DNA of 64,000 nucleotides from an uncultured Bacteroidota bacterium. GTDB taxonomy: Bacteria > Bacteroidota > Bacteroidia > Chitinophagales > Chitinophagaceae. Below the pieces are notes generated by a model. That model was given only the letters and a program-made list of their open reading frames with translations, did no database searches and was not told the DNA's origin. Below are positions 8,662 to 17,410 of this stretch, in pieces. The stretch covers positions 1 through 64,000 of the forward strand of contig CAIPJS010000023.1 in assembly GCA_903865435.1 (NCBI GenBank), read 5' to 3'. The position numbers and the translations under genes were made by a program. The first letter of the stretch is position 1. Every line of letters starts with the position of its first letter.

Positions 8662-9726
8662 ATGAAACAAATAAGCTTTTTATTTTTCTTGGCCATCTTA
8701 GCCATTGAAGCGCATGCGCAAGACTCTGTTTTATTTGCAGGGGAAAAACATTTTAAAAACATTCATCAATTAACCAATGGCGGCGACAATGCCGAAGCCT
8801 ATTGGAGTTTTGATGGGAAGCGTATTACTTTTCAAAGAACCAATCCAAAAGAAGGACTTGATTGCGATCAAATTTTTATGGGTGTAGTGCCAACCAAAGC
8901 AACCGATACTTTTACCTATAAATTAATTAGTGGCGGCAAAGGCCGAACTTCTTGTTCTTATTTTACAAAAGATGGGGCACACATTATATATGCATCTACC
9001 AAAAATGGGGGAAATGGATGTCCGCCTGCAGTAGATCGTGCCAAGTACGGCAATAAATACATTTGGCCTTTGTACAGCAGCTATGATATTTTTATGGCAG
9101 ATACTACTGGAAAAATTATTAAGCAATTGACTAAGTCGGAAGGTTATGATGCCGAAGGCACTTTATCGCCCGATGGTAAAAAAATGATTTACTGCAGTGT
9201 GAAAGAGGGTGACTTGGATTTGTATGTGATGGAATTGGCTACTGGTAAAGAAATTAAAGTGACCCATACTTTGGGTTATGATGGTGGTGCTTGGTTTAGC
9301 CCAGATGGAAAGAAGATTGTTTGGAGAGCCAGTCGTCCAACTACGCCAGAAGAAATAGAAGAATATAAAAGTTTATTAAAAGAAGGGTTGGTGGCACCTA
9401 CTAAAATGGAAGTTTGGGTAGCGAATGCCGATGGCAGCAATGCCAAACAAATTACCAACTTAGGGAATGCCAATTGGGCACCTAATTTTACACCCGATGG
9501 CAAGCATATTATTTTTTGCAGCAACCATGAATACAAACGTGGATTTCCTTTTAATATGTATTTAATTGACCTTGATGGAAATCATTTAGAAAAAATTAGT
9601 CGTGATAAAGGATTTGATGCTTTCCCTATGTTTAGCCCAGATGGCAAAAAAATCATGTTCTCTTCCAATAGAAATAATGGGGGTGGACACGATACCAATT
9701 TATTTGTTGCGGATTGGGTTGATTAA
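8662..9726 (+). CDS. Secreted TolB-like PD40 beta-propeller protein
   Basis: The 354-residue protein starts with a signal peptide (MKQISFLFFLAILAIEAHA, cleavage before QDS). At least six PD40/WD40-like blades can be counted by their SPDGKKI-type turns: WSFDGKRITF, YFTKDGAHIIY, LSPDGKKMIY, FSPDGKKIVW, FTPDGKHIIF and FSPDGKKIMF. This is the propeller fold of TolB and of periplasmic sensors. There is no peptidase or other catalytic domain, so it probably binds a partner in the periplasm or at the surface. The frame extends upstream to a TTG inside the promoter box, so the ATG at 8662 is chosen. A small membrane protein follows after 25 bp. Confidence 0.9.
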   Translation: MKQISFLFFLAILAIEAHAQDSVLFAGEKHFKNIHQLTNGGDNAEAYWSFDGKRITFQRTNPKEGLDCDQIFMGVVPTKATDTFTYKLISGGKGRTSCSYFTKDGAHIIYASTKNGGNGCPPAVDRAKYGNKYIWPLYSSYDIFMADTTGKIIKQLTKSEGYDAEGTLSPDGKKMIYCSVKEGDLDLYVMELATGKEIKVTHTLGYDGGAWFSPDGKKIVWRASRPTTPEEIEEYKSLLKEGLVAPTKMEVWVANADGSNAKQITNLGNANWAPNFTPDGKHIIFCSNHEYKRGFPFNMYLIDLDGNHLEKISRDKGFDAFPMFSPDGKKIMFSSNRNNGGGHDTNLFVADWVD

Positions 9727-9751
9727 AAGATAAATTGAATATATTAGCACT

Positions 9752-10192
9752 ATGAATACAGGTTTATTGCATTTACACAATCTTTTAAGATGGGTGATTT
9801 TAATTACACTCATCCTATCTATAGCCAAGTTATTGACCAAGCAGGACGCCCTTAAAACAAGCAAAATCTTGTTAATTAGTGCGCATACCACTTTAGTACT
9901 TGGGCTTTATCAGTACTTTTTTGGTCCTGTGGGCTTCCATTTAGTGAGTCAAGCACCTGGTGGGATGAAAGAAGTCATGAAAGATGCTGCAGGTCGTTTT
10001 TGGGCCGTGGAGCACATCAGTTCTATGATTTTGGCCATCGTACTCATCACCATTGGGCATATTAAGTACAAAAAAGGGGGCAAGCCTGGCACTACCACCA
10101 TTTTATACCTGATTGCCTTGCTCCTAATTTTGTCCGCCATTCCTTGGCCCTTTAGGGCAGGTATTGGCCGTCCTTGGTTGCCGGGACTTTAA
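9752..10192 (+). CDS. Small four-helix membrane protein, cytochrome b-like in layout
   Basis: This 146-residue protein has four predicted membrane helices (about 12-29, 38-56, 89-107 and 117-134). It begins MNTGLLHLHNLLRWVIL, and histidines lie in or near the helices (H7, H9, AHTT in helix 2, VEHISS before helix 3, IGHIKY after it). The HNLLRW opening and histidine placement resemble small Bacteroidota proteins annotated as cytochrome b, but haem binding is not shown. It ends just before a bidirectional terminator and is probably cotranscribed with the beta-propeller gene. Confidence 0.7.
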   Translation: MNTGLLHLHNLLRWVILITLILSIAKLLTKQDALKTSKILLISAHTTLVLGLYQYFFGPVGFHLVSQAPGGMKEVMKDAAGRFWAVEHISSMILAIVLITIGHIKYKKGGKPGTTTILYLIALLLILSAIPWPFRAGIGRPWLPGL

Positions 10193-10222
10193 TTATCTAA
10201 CTAATTGATTATCAACATATAT

Positions 10223-10249
10223 AAAAGGAGAACGAGGCGTTCTCCTTTT
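10223..10249. terminator. Bidirectional hairpin terminator
   Basis: A 12-bp perfect stem AAAAGGAGAACG/CGTTCTCCTTTT with a very short loop, flanked by A and T runs. It insulates the upstream membrane-protein operon from the ribosomal operon. Confidence 0.88.
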
Positions 10250-10306
10250 ATTTTGCTTATTTCGCAATATTTCGGGGTGATTTTTTCATAATTCCATTCA
10301 TTTCCA

Positions 10307-10314
10307 TATCTTTG
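10307..10314 (+). promoter_or_regulatory. -7 promoter box of the infA-rplQ operon (TATCTTTG)
   Basis: An exact TAnnTTTG match 17 bp before the infA ATG, directly after a strong terminator. It is the only evident promoter for the alpha ribosomal operon in this window. Confidence 0.65.
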
Positions 10315-10330
10315 CAACCCCAAAATAAGT

Positions 10331-10549
10331 ATGTCAAAACAACCGCTGATTAAACAAGATGGAGTAATTATTGAAGCAATGAGCAACGCCATGTTCAGAG
10401 TTAAATTAGAAAATGGACATGAAATTTTGGCGACGATCTCTGGTAAAATGCGCATGCACTATATCAGAATTTTGCCGGGGGATAAAGTGGGTTTGGAAAT
10501 GAGTCCTTACGATTTAACAAGAGGAAGAATCAATTTCAGACACAAATAA
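10331..10549 (+). CDS. infA: Translation initiation factor IF-1
   Basis: IF-1 binds the A site of the 30S subunit during initiation. The 72-residue length is standard and the single S1/OB fold is complete: [43 protein letters not shown], ending in the basic RGRINFRHK. It is the first gene of the operon. In most bacteria secY and map precede it, but here unrelated genes do, so the spc-type cluster must lie elsewhere. Confidence 0.98.
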   Translation: MSKQPLIKQDGVIIEAMSNAMFRVKLENGHEILATISGKMRMHYIRILPGDKVGLEMSPYDLTRGRINFRHK

Positions 10550-10593
10550 CAAGATAAAAAATTAGTAGGAAATAAATATTTAAAAACAAAAAG

Positions 10594-10710
10594 ATGAAAG
10601 TTAGAGCATCCATTAAAAAACGTAGTGCCGATTGCAAGATCGTGAAGCGTAAAGGTAAATTATACGTTATCAACAAAAAGAATCCTCGTTTTAAGCAAAG
10701 ACAAGGATAA
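10594..10710 (+). CDS. rpmJ: 50S ribosomal protein L36
   Basis: A 38-residue protein: it starts [20 protein letters not shown] and ends NPRFKQRQG. This is the zinc-ribbon L36 but with only one of the usual four ligands clearly present (C14; the later Cys/His positions are V, N or K), so it is the zinc-free C- type. It lies between infA and rpsM in the usual order, 44 bp after infA and 38 bp before rpsM. Confidence 0.96.
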   Translation: MKVRASIKKRSADCKIVKRKGKLYVINKKNPRFKQRQG

Positions 10711-10748
10711 TTATCAAAATACAAATAACAAAAAACCAGTTTTAAAAT

Positions 10749-11129
10749 ATGGCTCGTATTGCCGGTATAGACTTACCAAAAAACAAAAGAGGAGAGATAG
10801 GACTACAGTACATCTTCGGTATTGGACATTCAACTGCTCAGTACATCTTAAACAAAGCAAACATCAGTTACGATAAAAAAGTAAATGAGTGGAACGACGA
10901 TGAGCAAACTGCTATTCGTAATATCATCAACGCTGAATTTAAAGTAGAAGGTGCTTTACGTAGTGAAGTTTCTATGAGCATTAAGCGTTTGTTAGACATT
11001 GCTTGTTACCGTGGTTTACGTCACAGAAAAGGTTTACCTGTTCGTGGTCAACGTACTAAAACTAACTCACGTACGCGTAAGGGTAAGCGTAAGACAGTTG
11101 CTGGTAAGAAAAAAGTTGCTAAGAAATAA
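10749..11129 (+). CDS. rpsM: 30S ribosomal protein S13
   Basis: S13 sits in the head of the 30S subunit and contacts the P-site tRNA and the 50S bridge. The 126-residue protein is complete: [24 protein letters not shown] at the N-terminus, [26 protein letters not shown] near the end and a Lys-rich tail. It is the third gene of the alpha operon. Confidence 0.98.
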   Translation: MARIAGIDLPKNKRGEIGLQYIFGIGHSTAQYILNKANISYDKKVNEWNDDEQTAIRNIINAEFKVEGALRSEVSMSIKRLLDIACYRGLRHRKGLPVRGQRTKTNSRTRKGKRKTVAGKKKVAKK

Positions 11130-11237
11130 TTAGTCGCATAAAAAAATCGGATCCTACAAAAAAGTAGGGGAGATTTAAATTAAAAACCCGTTTCTATTAC
11201 AAGTAACAACAAGTAATAAAAACACACCTCAAAAAAA

Positions 11238-11648
11238 ATGGCAAAACCAATCAAAGCACAAAACAGTGCAAAAGCGGCTTCTAAAAAAAGAGTCGTGAAA
11301 ATTGATGCATCTGGAGAAGTTCGTATCAGTGCAACTTTCAACAATTTAATTATTGCTTTCACAAATAAAGCTGGTCAAGTGATTAGCTGGAGCAGTGCTG
11401 GTAAAATGGGCTTCAGAGGTTCTAAAAAGAACACGCCTTATGCAGCTCAAATGGCCGCAGCTGATGCAGCAAAAGTAGCCTCTGACGCTGGAGTTAAAAG
11501 AGTAGAAGTATTCGTTAAAGGTCCAGGTTCTGGACGTGAAGGCGCTATCCGTTCTATTTCACAATCAGGTATTGAAGTAATTGCAATTCGTGATGTAACG
11601 CCAATGCCACACAATGGTTGTCGTCCTCCAAAACAAAGAAGAGTTTAA
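11238..11648 (+). CDS. rpsK: 30S ribosomal protein S11
   Basis: S11 is a platform protein of the 30S subunit. The 136-residue sequence has the family core: [45 protein letters not shown] and the C-terminal [17 protein letters not shown]. It is preceded by a 108-bp gap with a short hairpin (CCTAC/GTAGG, 11153-11168) after rpsM. Confidence 0.98.
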   Translation: MAKPIKAQNSAKAASKKRVVKIDASGEVRISATFNNLIIAFTNKAGQVISWSSAGKMGFRGSKKNTPYAAQMAAADAAKVASDAGVKRVEVFVKGPGSGREGAIRSISQSGIEVIAIRDVTPMPHNGCRPPKQRRV

Positions 11649-11670
11649 TTTTTTTATATAACAAACAAGG

Positions 11671-11707
11671 GTGCATCATTCATTTTAGATTTTTACCGAT
11701 GATGCAT
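11671..11707 (+). promoter_or_regulatory. Hairpin in the rpsK-rpsD gap, candidate leader element of rpsD
   Basis: A 9-bp stem pairs GTGCATCAT (11671-11679) with ATGATGCAT (11699-11707) around a 19-nt loop, 29 nt before the rpsD start codon. No T run follows, so it is not a terminator. In E. coli S4 represses its own operon by binding a leader RNA, which makes an S4 site an attractive guess (inference). Confidence 0.5.
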
Positions 11708-11736
11708 CGACACTAAAAAATCACAATACAAGAATT

Positions 11737-12342
11737 ATGGCACGTTACACAGGCCCCAAAACCAAAATTTCCCGCATTTTCGGCGAACCTATTTTAGGAA
11801 ACGCAAAATGGTTGGGTAAAAACAGCAACCCTCCTGGTCAGCATGGCGCACAACGCAAGCGCAAGCAATTAGGTGAGTACGCTTTACAATTAAGAGAAAA
11901 ACAAAAAGCCAAATATACTTATGGTGTATTAGAGCGCCAATTTCGTAAAACATTTGAAGAAGCATCTCGTATTAAAGGTGTTACAGGTGAAAACTTGATC
12001 AAATTGTTGGAATCACGTTTAGACAATACCATTTTTAGAATGGGATTAGCAGCGAGTCGTCCCGAAGCACGTCAGTTAGTAGCACACAAACACATTACTG
12101 TAAACGGTGATGTTACCAATGTGCCTTCTTACACATGTCGTCCAGGTGATGTAATTGCTTACCGTCCTAAAAGTGCTCACAATACTTCTATTGTTGCTAA
12201 GCAACGTGGTAGAAATACTAAGTTTAGCTGGGTAGATTGGAATGAAACGACCAATACTGGTACTTTCATTACTATGCCAGAGCGTGAAGCGGTTCCTGAA
12301 AACATTAAGGAGCAACTAATCGTCGAATTGTATTCTAAGTAG
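11737..12342 (+). CDS. rpsD: 30S ribosomal protein S4
   Basis: S4 initiates assembly of the 16S rRNA 5' domain and in many bacteria represses its operon. The 201-residue protein has ARYTGPKTKISRIFGEPI at the N-terminus, no zinc-binding cysteines there (C- type), and the S4 RNA-binding domain with RLDNTIFRMGLAASRPEARQLVAHKHITVNGDVTNVPSY at about residues 92-130. A hairpin lies in the gap upstream. Confidence 0.98.
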   Translation: MARYTGPKTKISRIFGEPILGNAKWLGKNSNPPGQHGAQRKRKQLGEYALQLREKQKAKYTYGVLERQFRKTFEEASRIKGVTGENLIKLLESRLDNTIFRMGLAASRPEARQLVAHKHITVNGDVTNVPSYTCRPGDVIAYRPKSAHNTSIVAKQRGRNTKFSWVDWNETTNTGTFITMPEREAVPENIKEQLIVELYSK

Positions 12343-12407
12343 TAGTATATAATAGCAATTAACAAAATTTCTTCCTTGCAGAAGATTCAAATAAAAAATA
12401 AATTGAC

Positions 12408-13412
12408 ATGGCTATATTAAGTTTTCAAAAACCCGATAAAATTGTTTTACAAAAAGCAAATGACTTTGAAGGACAATTCGAATTCCGTCCATTAGAGCCA
12501 GGTTTTGGTTTAACATTAGGCAACGCTTTAAGAAGAGTTTTATTAAGCTCTTTAGAAGGGTTTGCTATTGTAGGTATTAAAATTGAAGGGGTAGACCACG
12601 AGTTTGCCACTTTAAAAGGTATCACAGAAGACGTTACTGAATTAATCTTAAACTTAAAGCAAGTTCGTTTTAAGCGTAAGGCCGATCAAGAAGTGAGTTC
12701 TGAAAAAATTACATTATCAATTAAAGGTAGCAGCGAATTTAACGCTGGTCATATTGGTGATGCTTCTCAACAATTCCAAGTAATGAACCCTGAATTGGTT
12801 ATTTGTACTATGGATTCAACTTCTAAATTAGAAATAGAATTAACGATTAGCAAAGGTCGTGGATACATTCCTGCTGAAGAGAATAAATTAAAAGAAATGC
12901 CATTTGGTTATATCGCAATTGATTCTATTCACACACCTATCAAAAACGTTAAATACGCTATTGAGAACTACCGTGTTGAACAAAGAACCGATTACGAAAA
13001 ATTAATTTTAGACGTTGCTACAGATGGTACGATCCATCCTGAAGATGCGGTAAAGCAAGCTTCTAGAATTTTGATTCAACATTTGATGATCATCACCGAT
13101 GAGAACATCACTTTTGATAATAAAGAAGATAAGAAAGAAGATGTAGTAGATGAGCAAGTATTGCAATTAAGAAAAGTTTTAAAAACGCCTTTGGAAGATT
13201 TAGACCTTTCTGTTCGTGCATTCAATTGTTTGAAAGCTGCTAAAATCAATAGCTTAAGCGAATTAGTTCAATATGAGCAAGAAGATTTGATGAAGTTTAG
13301 AAACTTTGGTCAAAAATCTTTATCTGAAATTGAGCAAGTTTTAATTGAAAGAGGATTAAGCTTTGGTATGGATTTGGGTAAATTAGGATTAGACAAATTA
13401 GATTTACAATAG
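12408..13412 (+). CDS. rpoA: RNA polymerase alpha subunit
   Basis: Alpha dimerises to scaffold RNA polymerase assembly. In 334 residues the N-terminal domain is shown by LEPGFGLTLGNALRRVLLSSLEGFAIVGIKIEGVDHEF and the C-terminal domain by LDLSVRAFNCLKAAKINSLSELVQYEQEDLMKFRNFGQKSLSEIEQVL. Both domains are complete and joined by an acidic linker (NKEDKKEDVVDEQ). It is the sixth gene in the alpha operon. Confidence 0.98.
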   Translation: MAILSFQKPDKIVLQKANDFEGQFEFRPLEPGFGLTLGNALRRVLLSSLEGFAIVGIKIEGVDHEFATLKGITEDVTELILNLKQVRFKRKADQEVSSEKITLSIKGSSEFNAGHIGDASQQFQVMNPELVICTMDSTSKLEIELTISKGRGYIPAEENKLKEMPFGYIAIDSIHTPIKNVKYAIENYRVEQRTDYEKLILDVATDGTIHPEDAVKQASRILIQHLMIITDENITFDNKEDKKEDVVDEQVLQLRKVLKTPLEDLDLSVRAFNCLKAAKINSLSELVQYEQEDLMKFRNFGQKSLSEIEQVLIERGLSFGMDLGKLGLDKLDLQ

Positions 13413-13446
13413 TTGACAACGATTTAAGTAAATCACTATTTATAAC

Positions 13447-13488
13447 GAGCGAAAGCTCAAACCTTACAATTCCTGACACGGTGTAAGG
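13447..13488 (+). promoter_or_regulatory. Two tandem hairpins in the rpoA-rplQ gap, candidate rplQ leader
   Basis: The first hairpin is GAGC-GAAA-GCTC (13447-13458), a stem closed by a GNRA-type tetraloop. The second pairs CCTTACA (13462-13468) with TGTAAGG (13482-13488) around 13 nt. The second ends 16 nt before the rplQ ATG and has no U tract, so control of translation is more likely than termination (inference). Confidence 0.5.
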
Positions 13489-13504
13489 ATAAAACTTAAA
13501 AGTC

Positions 13505-14047
13505 ATGCGTCACGGAGACAAACAAAACAACCTAGGTAGAAAGAAAGCACATAGAGATGCTTTATTAATGAATTTAGCTTGTCAAGTAATTACGCACAAG
13601 CGCATTGTTACTACATTAGCTAAAGCAAAAGCTTTAAGAACTTATGTAGAGCCATTAATTACCAAAACAAAGAAAACAGCTACTAAAGAAGAAATTAGCC
13701 ATAACCACAGAGTGGTTTTTAGCTATTTGAACGACAAAGCTGCTGTAAAAGAATTATTTACAGTGGTAGCACCTAAAATTGCTGCTCGTCCAGGTGGATA
13801 CACTCGTATCATCAAATTAGGCATTCGTCCAGGGGACAATGCTGAAAAAGCAATGATTGAGTTAGTCGATTTCAACGAAGTGTACGGTAATTCAATAGCT
13901 ACGGCTGGCGAACCTGCTAAGAAAACACGTCGTAGCAAATCAACTGCTACAGCTACTAAAAAAGCACCTAAAGCAAAGGCGGAAGCGCCAGCAGCTGAGG
14001 AGGCTACTGAAACTGCAACAGATTCACCTGAAACTGCTGCTGAATAA
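13505..14047 (+). CDS. rplQ: 50S ribosomal protein L17 with a long Ala/Glu/Lys tail
   Basis: The core is typical L17: [45 protein letters not shown], then [29 protein letters not shown]. At 180 residues it is about 50 longer than the usual 115-130. The extra part after about residue 137 starts [20 protein letters not shown] and ends acidic ([16 protein letters not shown]). It is low-complexity, probably disordered and of unknown role. It is the last gene of the operon and is followed by a strong terminator. Confidence 0.97.
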   Translation: MRHGDKQNNLGRKKAHRDALLMNLACQVITHKRIVTTLAKAKALRTYVEPLITKTKKTATKEEISHNHRVVFSYLNDKAAVKELFTVVAPKIAARPGGYTRIIKLGIRPGDNAEKAMIELVDFNEVYGNSIATAGEPAKKTRRSKSTATATKKAPKAKAEAPAAEEATETATDSPETAAE

Positions 14048-14071
14048 TGATTTTAATGAATTAACATACAA

Positions 14072-14100
14072 GGCAAGACTAACCGTCTTGCCTTTTTTTT
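14072..14100 (+). terminator. Terminator of the infA-rplQ operon
   Basis: A perfect 8-bp stem GGCAAGAC/GTCTTGCC with a 5-nt loop (14072-14092) is followed by eight T. It lies 24 bp after the rplQ stop. Confidence 0.92.
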
Positions 14101-14204
14101 GCGCTTTTTCGTCATTTCTTTTGATTCTGGCACAATGTTTAAAAGTTATTATGGAAAAGTAAAAAAATGTATCTTTTTTTGCATAACAAAACACGACAAC
14201 CCAA

Positions 14205-15299
14205 ATGAGCGCACAACCAGCAATTTTAGTTCTAGCCGATGGTCATGTATTTCACGGTCAAGCCTTTGGTAAAATTGGTACCACCACTGGAGAAATATGT
14301 TTTAATACCGGAATGACAGGGTATCAAGAAGTATTTACCGATCCTAGTTATACTGGACAAGTCATCATCATGAACAATGTGCACGTGGGCAATTATGGCG
14401 TTAGAAAAACCGATGTTGAAAGTAAGTCGGTTAAAATTCATGGGTTGATTGGTAGAAACTTAGAAGAAAAATACAGCCGTTTACTTGCCGATGGTAATTT
14501 GAATGAATACTTAATTGAGAATAATATTGTTTCTATAGAAGGTTTAGATACTAGAGCCTTAGTAATTCATGTGCGCAATTCAGGTGCTATGAACTGTATT
14601 ATTTCTTCAGACAACTTAGATGTAGATGCTTTAAAAGCGCAACTAGCGAAAGTACCTAGCATGGATGGATTAGAATTAGCAAGTACGGTAAGCACCAAAG
14701 AAATTTATGAACTAGGGGATACCAGTTCAAAAATTAAAGTTTCTGTTTTAGATTTTGGCGTGAAAGAACATATACTACAATGTTTGGTGGATAGAGGAGT
14801 GCATGTAAGAGTGCATCCCGCTAAAACCGATTTTGCCACTTTAAAAGCATTTAATCCAACAGGTTATTTTTTATCCAATGGTCCTGGAGATCCAGCGCCT
14901 ATGGACTACGCCATTAAAACCATCAAAGAAGTTTTAAAAGAAAAGAAACCTTTATTTGGTATTTGTTTAGGGCATCAATTACTTGCTTTAGCAAATGACA
15001 TTCCTACTTTCAAAATGCACCATGGACATCGTGGATTAAACCATCCGGTTAAAAATGTAATTACTGGTTTATGTGAAATTACTACACAGAACCATGGCTT
15101 TGGTGTAGATCCTGATGCAGTGCGCAAACATCCCAATGTAATTGTATCTCATGTGAATTTAAATGATGATTCTATTGAAGGCATTAAACTAAAAGACCGT
15201 CCTGCTTTTAGTGTACAATACCATCCTGAAGCAACACCCGGTCCGCACGATAGCAGGTACTTATTTGATGATTTCGTGTCTTTAATGAAATCGAATTAA
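14205..15299 (+). CDS. carA: Carbamoyl-phosphate synthase small (glutaminase) subunit
   Basis: CarA hydrolyses glutamine and passes ammonia to CarB for arginine and pyrimidine synthesis. The 364-residue protein has the N-terminal CarA domain (LVLADGHVFHGQAFG, ICFNTGMTGYQEVFTDPSYTGQ) and a class I amidotransferase domain with LSNGPGDP, the nucleophile C254 in GICLGHQ, and the catalytic His-Glu pair in QYHPEATPGP. carB is not in this window. aroQ starts 12 bp downstream, so the two are probably cotranscribed. Confidence 0.97.
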   Translation: MSAQPAILVLADGHVFHGQAFGKIGTTTGEICFNTGMTGYQEVFTDPSYTGQVIIMNNVHVGNYGVRKTDVESKSVKIHGLIGRNLEEKYSRLLADGNLNEYLIENNIVSIEGLDTRALVIHVRNSGAMNCIISSDNLDVDALKAQLAKVPSMDGLELASTVSTKEIYELGDTSSKIKVSVLDFGVKEHILQCLVDRGVHVRVHPAKTDFATLKAFNPTGYFLSNGPGDPAPMDYAIKTIKEVLKEKKPLFGICLGHQLLALANDIPTFKMHHGHRGLNHPVKNVITGLCEITTQNHGFGVDPDAVRKHPNVIVSHVNLNDDSIEGIKLKDRPAFSVQYHPEATPGPHDSRYLFDDFVSLMKSN

Positions 15300-15311
15300 T
15301 ATATTTATAGC

Positions 15312-15737
15312 ATGTTAGAAATAGCCATCATCAACGGACCAAACTTAAATCTATTAGGAAAAAGAGAACCTGATGTGTATGGCCATGCTAGTTTCGAAGA
15401 GTTTCTAGTACAATTGAAAAAAGATTTTCCTTCTGTCAATTTTACTTATTTCCAAAGCAATATCGAAGGGGAGATAGTACAAGCCATTCAATCACATGGT
15501 TTTAATAAAGCAGGTATTATTTTAAATCCAGCAGCCTATACCCATACCTCTGTTGCCATTGGTGATGCAGTAGCGGCTATTAAAACACCGGTGATAGAAG
15601 TTCATATTAGTAATGTACATGCTAGAGAGGATTTTAGAAAAATATCTCATGTTTCTGCTAAGTCGGTGGGTTCTATCGTAGGCCTTGGTTTAAAGGGCTA
15701 TGCGCTTGCTACTGAATGGTTTATAGCCAATAGCTAA
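15312..15737 (+). CDS. aroQ: Type II 3-dehydroquinate dehydratase
   Basis: This enzyme dehydrates 3-dehydroquinate to 3-dehydroshikimate in aromatic amino acid synthesis. The 141-residue length fits the dodecameric type II family. Residues 8-24 contain NGPNLNLLGKREPDVYG, with the flexible-loop Arg and catalytic Y23. The substrate-binding ILNPAAYTHTS and EVHISNVHAREDFR follow. The shikimate kinase gene is about 31 kb away in this window, so the pathway genes are scattered. Confidence 0.97.
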   Translation: MLEIAIINGPNLNLLGKREPDVYGHASFEEFLVQLKKDFPSVNFTYFQSNIEGEIVQAIQSHGFNKAGIILNPAAYTHTSVAIGDAVAAIKTPVIEVHISNVHAREDFRKISHVSAKSVGSIVGLGLKGYALATEWFIANS

Positions 15738-15847
15738 TCTATTCCATTATATTTCCTTACTTTAGTAGGAGTATTTTTTAACTTTTAACAAGTATATCGT
15801 TGGCTGTTTTTTTTGCAGCGCTTTATATTTTACAATAGATTGCGATT

Positions 15848-17410
15848 ATGGCCATTACCCCTGTGGTATATCAGAAAAAGCTTTGGTGGCTTATCGGTAT
15901 TTCGATGGTCATTAAAATTGTACTTTCTTATTTTTTTGAACTAGGTAATGATGAAGTATATTATTATACCTATGCGCTTCAACCCGATTGGAATCATTTT
16001 GATCATCCGCCCATGGTGGGATGGATGATTCGCGTTTTTACTTTTAATTTATATTGGTTGTCTGCATTGAGCATGCGCTTAGGCAGTTTAATAAGTGCAG
16101 CCATTGCAACCATTGTCATATTTGAATCAGGTACTTTATTAAAAAATGAAAAGGCAGGTTGGATTGCTGCATTGCTTTATAATCTTTCCATTTATACTTC
16201 TATCATTGCTGGTTTATTTGTACTACCCGATAGTCCTCAATTGTTGTTTTTTTCTTTGAGTATTTATTTAATGTTGAGTTGGGTAATAAAACCTCATTTT
16301 TTTAATTTATTCGATTGGATTTTATTAGGCTTATTTATAGGCTTGGCCACCATGAGCAAAGTGCATGGGCTTTACCTATGGGTGGGCTTTGGCTTATTTA
16401 TTTTATTCAATCAAATAAAAACCCTTCAACAAAAAGGATTTTATTTGGCAGTATTGGTTACCCTTATTTGTATTGTTCCTATTGTGTATTGGAATTTTCA
16501 AAACGATTTTATTACCTATAAGTTTCATTATAAAAGAGTTGCCCATACTGGTTTTACTTTTTCAAATTTTATTCAACAAATAGGAGGTGAGTTTTTCTAC
16601 CAAAATCCCATAGTGTATATTGCTATTTTAATTTCCTTATTGCGCATTAAAAAAGTAAAATTTCAATCAAAAAATGCATTGGCCATTAATTTACTACTAT
16701 GGTTGAGCATTCCCTTGATACTTATTTTTTGGAGCCTCTCGTTATTTAATTCTACATTGCCACATTGGACAGGCCCTGCGTTTATTTCCTTATTTTTAAT
16801 TGCAGGAGTGTATTGGTCCAGTTATTCCCGCAAAGCCATTCCTGTACTTTTAAAATGGGCCGTTGGATTTATGGGGATGGCAATTATTGGATTTCTGCTA
16901 CTTGTAAAAGTATTTCCAAAACAATTGGGTTCTAATAAATTGGAAAATTTAGGCGAATACAATCCTATTAATGATGTTACAGGTTGGACTTATTTTAGCA
17001 ATGAATTTTATAAAATTGTTGAGAAAGATAAGGCTGCAGGTAGGATGTCCAATAATGCGCCTATTGTGGTGCATAAATGGTTCCCAGCTGGGCATTTATT
17101 GTTTTATACAGCACCTTTGGTGCATGTCAGGACAATCGCCATTGGTGCCCTAGAGGACGTTCATAAATTTGCTTGGTTAAACGAAGTCCAAGCGCCATTA
17201 AAAATAGGGGAGGATGCTTATTGTATTGTGCCATCTAATTTACCCGCTAATCCTAAAGAATTGTATGGTGCCTATTTTACCAGTATTCAAGCACCCGATA
17301 CAATACCGATTATCAGTAAAGGAATATTGTTGAGAAATTTTTACGTGTATCGTTTAAAGGGTTGTAAATTAATCCCAGCTGCTATTCTTAACAAGTCTTT
17401 TTTAAAATAA
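15848..17410 (+). CDS. Membrane glycosyltransferase, GT39/ArnT-like (PMT_2 superfamily)
   Basis: Members transfer a sugar from a lipid-linked donor to an acceptor on the outer face of the inner membrane. The 520-residue protein has about ten to twelve hydrophobic segments. The first periplasmic loop holds GNDEVYYYTYALQPDWNHFDHPPMVGW, the DE-containing catalytic loop typical of GT-C enzymes (N34, D35, E36). A soluble C-terminal domain follows after about residue 355. The acceptor is unknown; lipid A, glycoprotein or exopolysaccharide modification are all possible. It faces tamB convergently. Confidence 0.87.
   Translation: MAITPVVYQKKLWWLIGISMVIKIVLSYFFELGNDEVYYYTYALQPDWNHFDHPPMVGWMIRVFTFNLYWLSALSMRLGSLISAAIATIVIFESGTLLKNEKAGWIAALLYNLSIYTSIIAGLFVLPDSPQLLFFSLSIYLMLSWVIKPHFFNLFDWILLGLFIGLATMSKVHGLYLWVGFGLFILFNQIKTLQQKGFYLAVLVTLICIVPIVYWNFQNDFITYKFHYKRVAHTGFTFSNFIQQIGGEFFYQNPIVYIAILISLLRIKKVKFQSKNALAINLLLWLSIPLILIFWSLSLFNSTLPHWTGPAFISLFLIAGVYWSSYSRKAIPVLLKWAVGFMGMAIIGFLLLVKVFPKQLGSNKLENLGEYNPINDVTGWTYFSNEFYKIVEKDKAAGRMSNNAPIVVHKWFPAGHLLFYTAPLVHVRTIAIGALEDVHKFAWLNEVQAPLKIGEDAYCIVPSNLPANPKELYGAYFTSIQAPDTIPIISKGILLRNFYVYRLKGCKLIPAAILNKSFLK

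Noticed and set aside
13447-13488. rpoA-rplQ hairpins as a transcription terminator
   Set aside because: No T tract follows either stem and rplQ has no promoter box of its own, so termination there is unlikely.
14170-14181. TATC followed by a long T run and G before carA, as a -7 box
   Set aside because: The T run is too long to match TAnnTTTG; carA may use it, but the match is not exact, so no promoter feature is listed.
15759-15783. Weak stem plus T run after aroQ as terminator
   Set aside because: Only about five pairs with a wobble; too weak to list.
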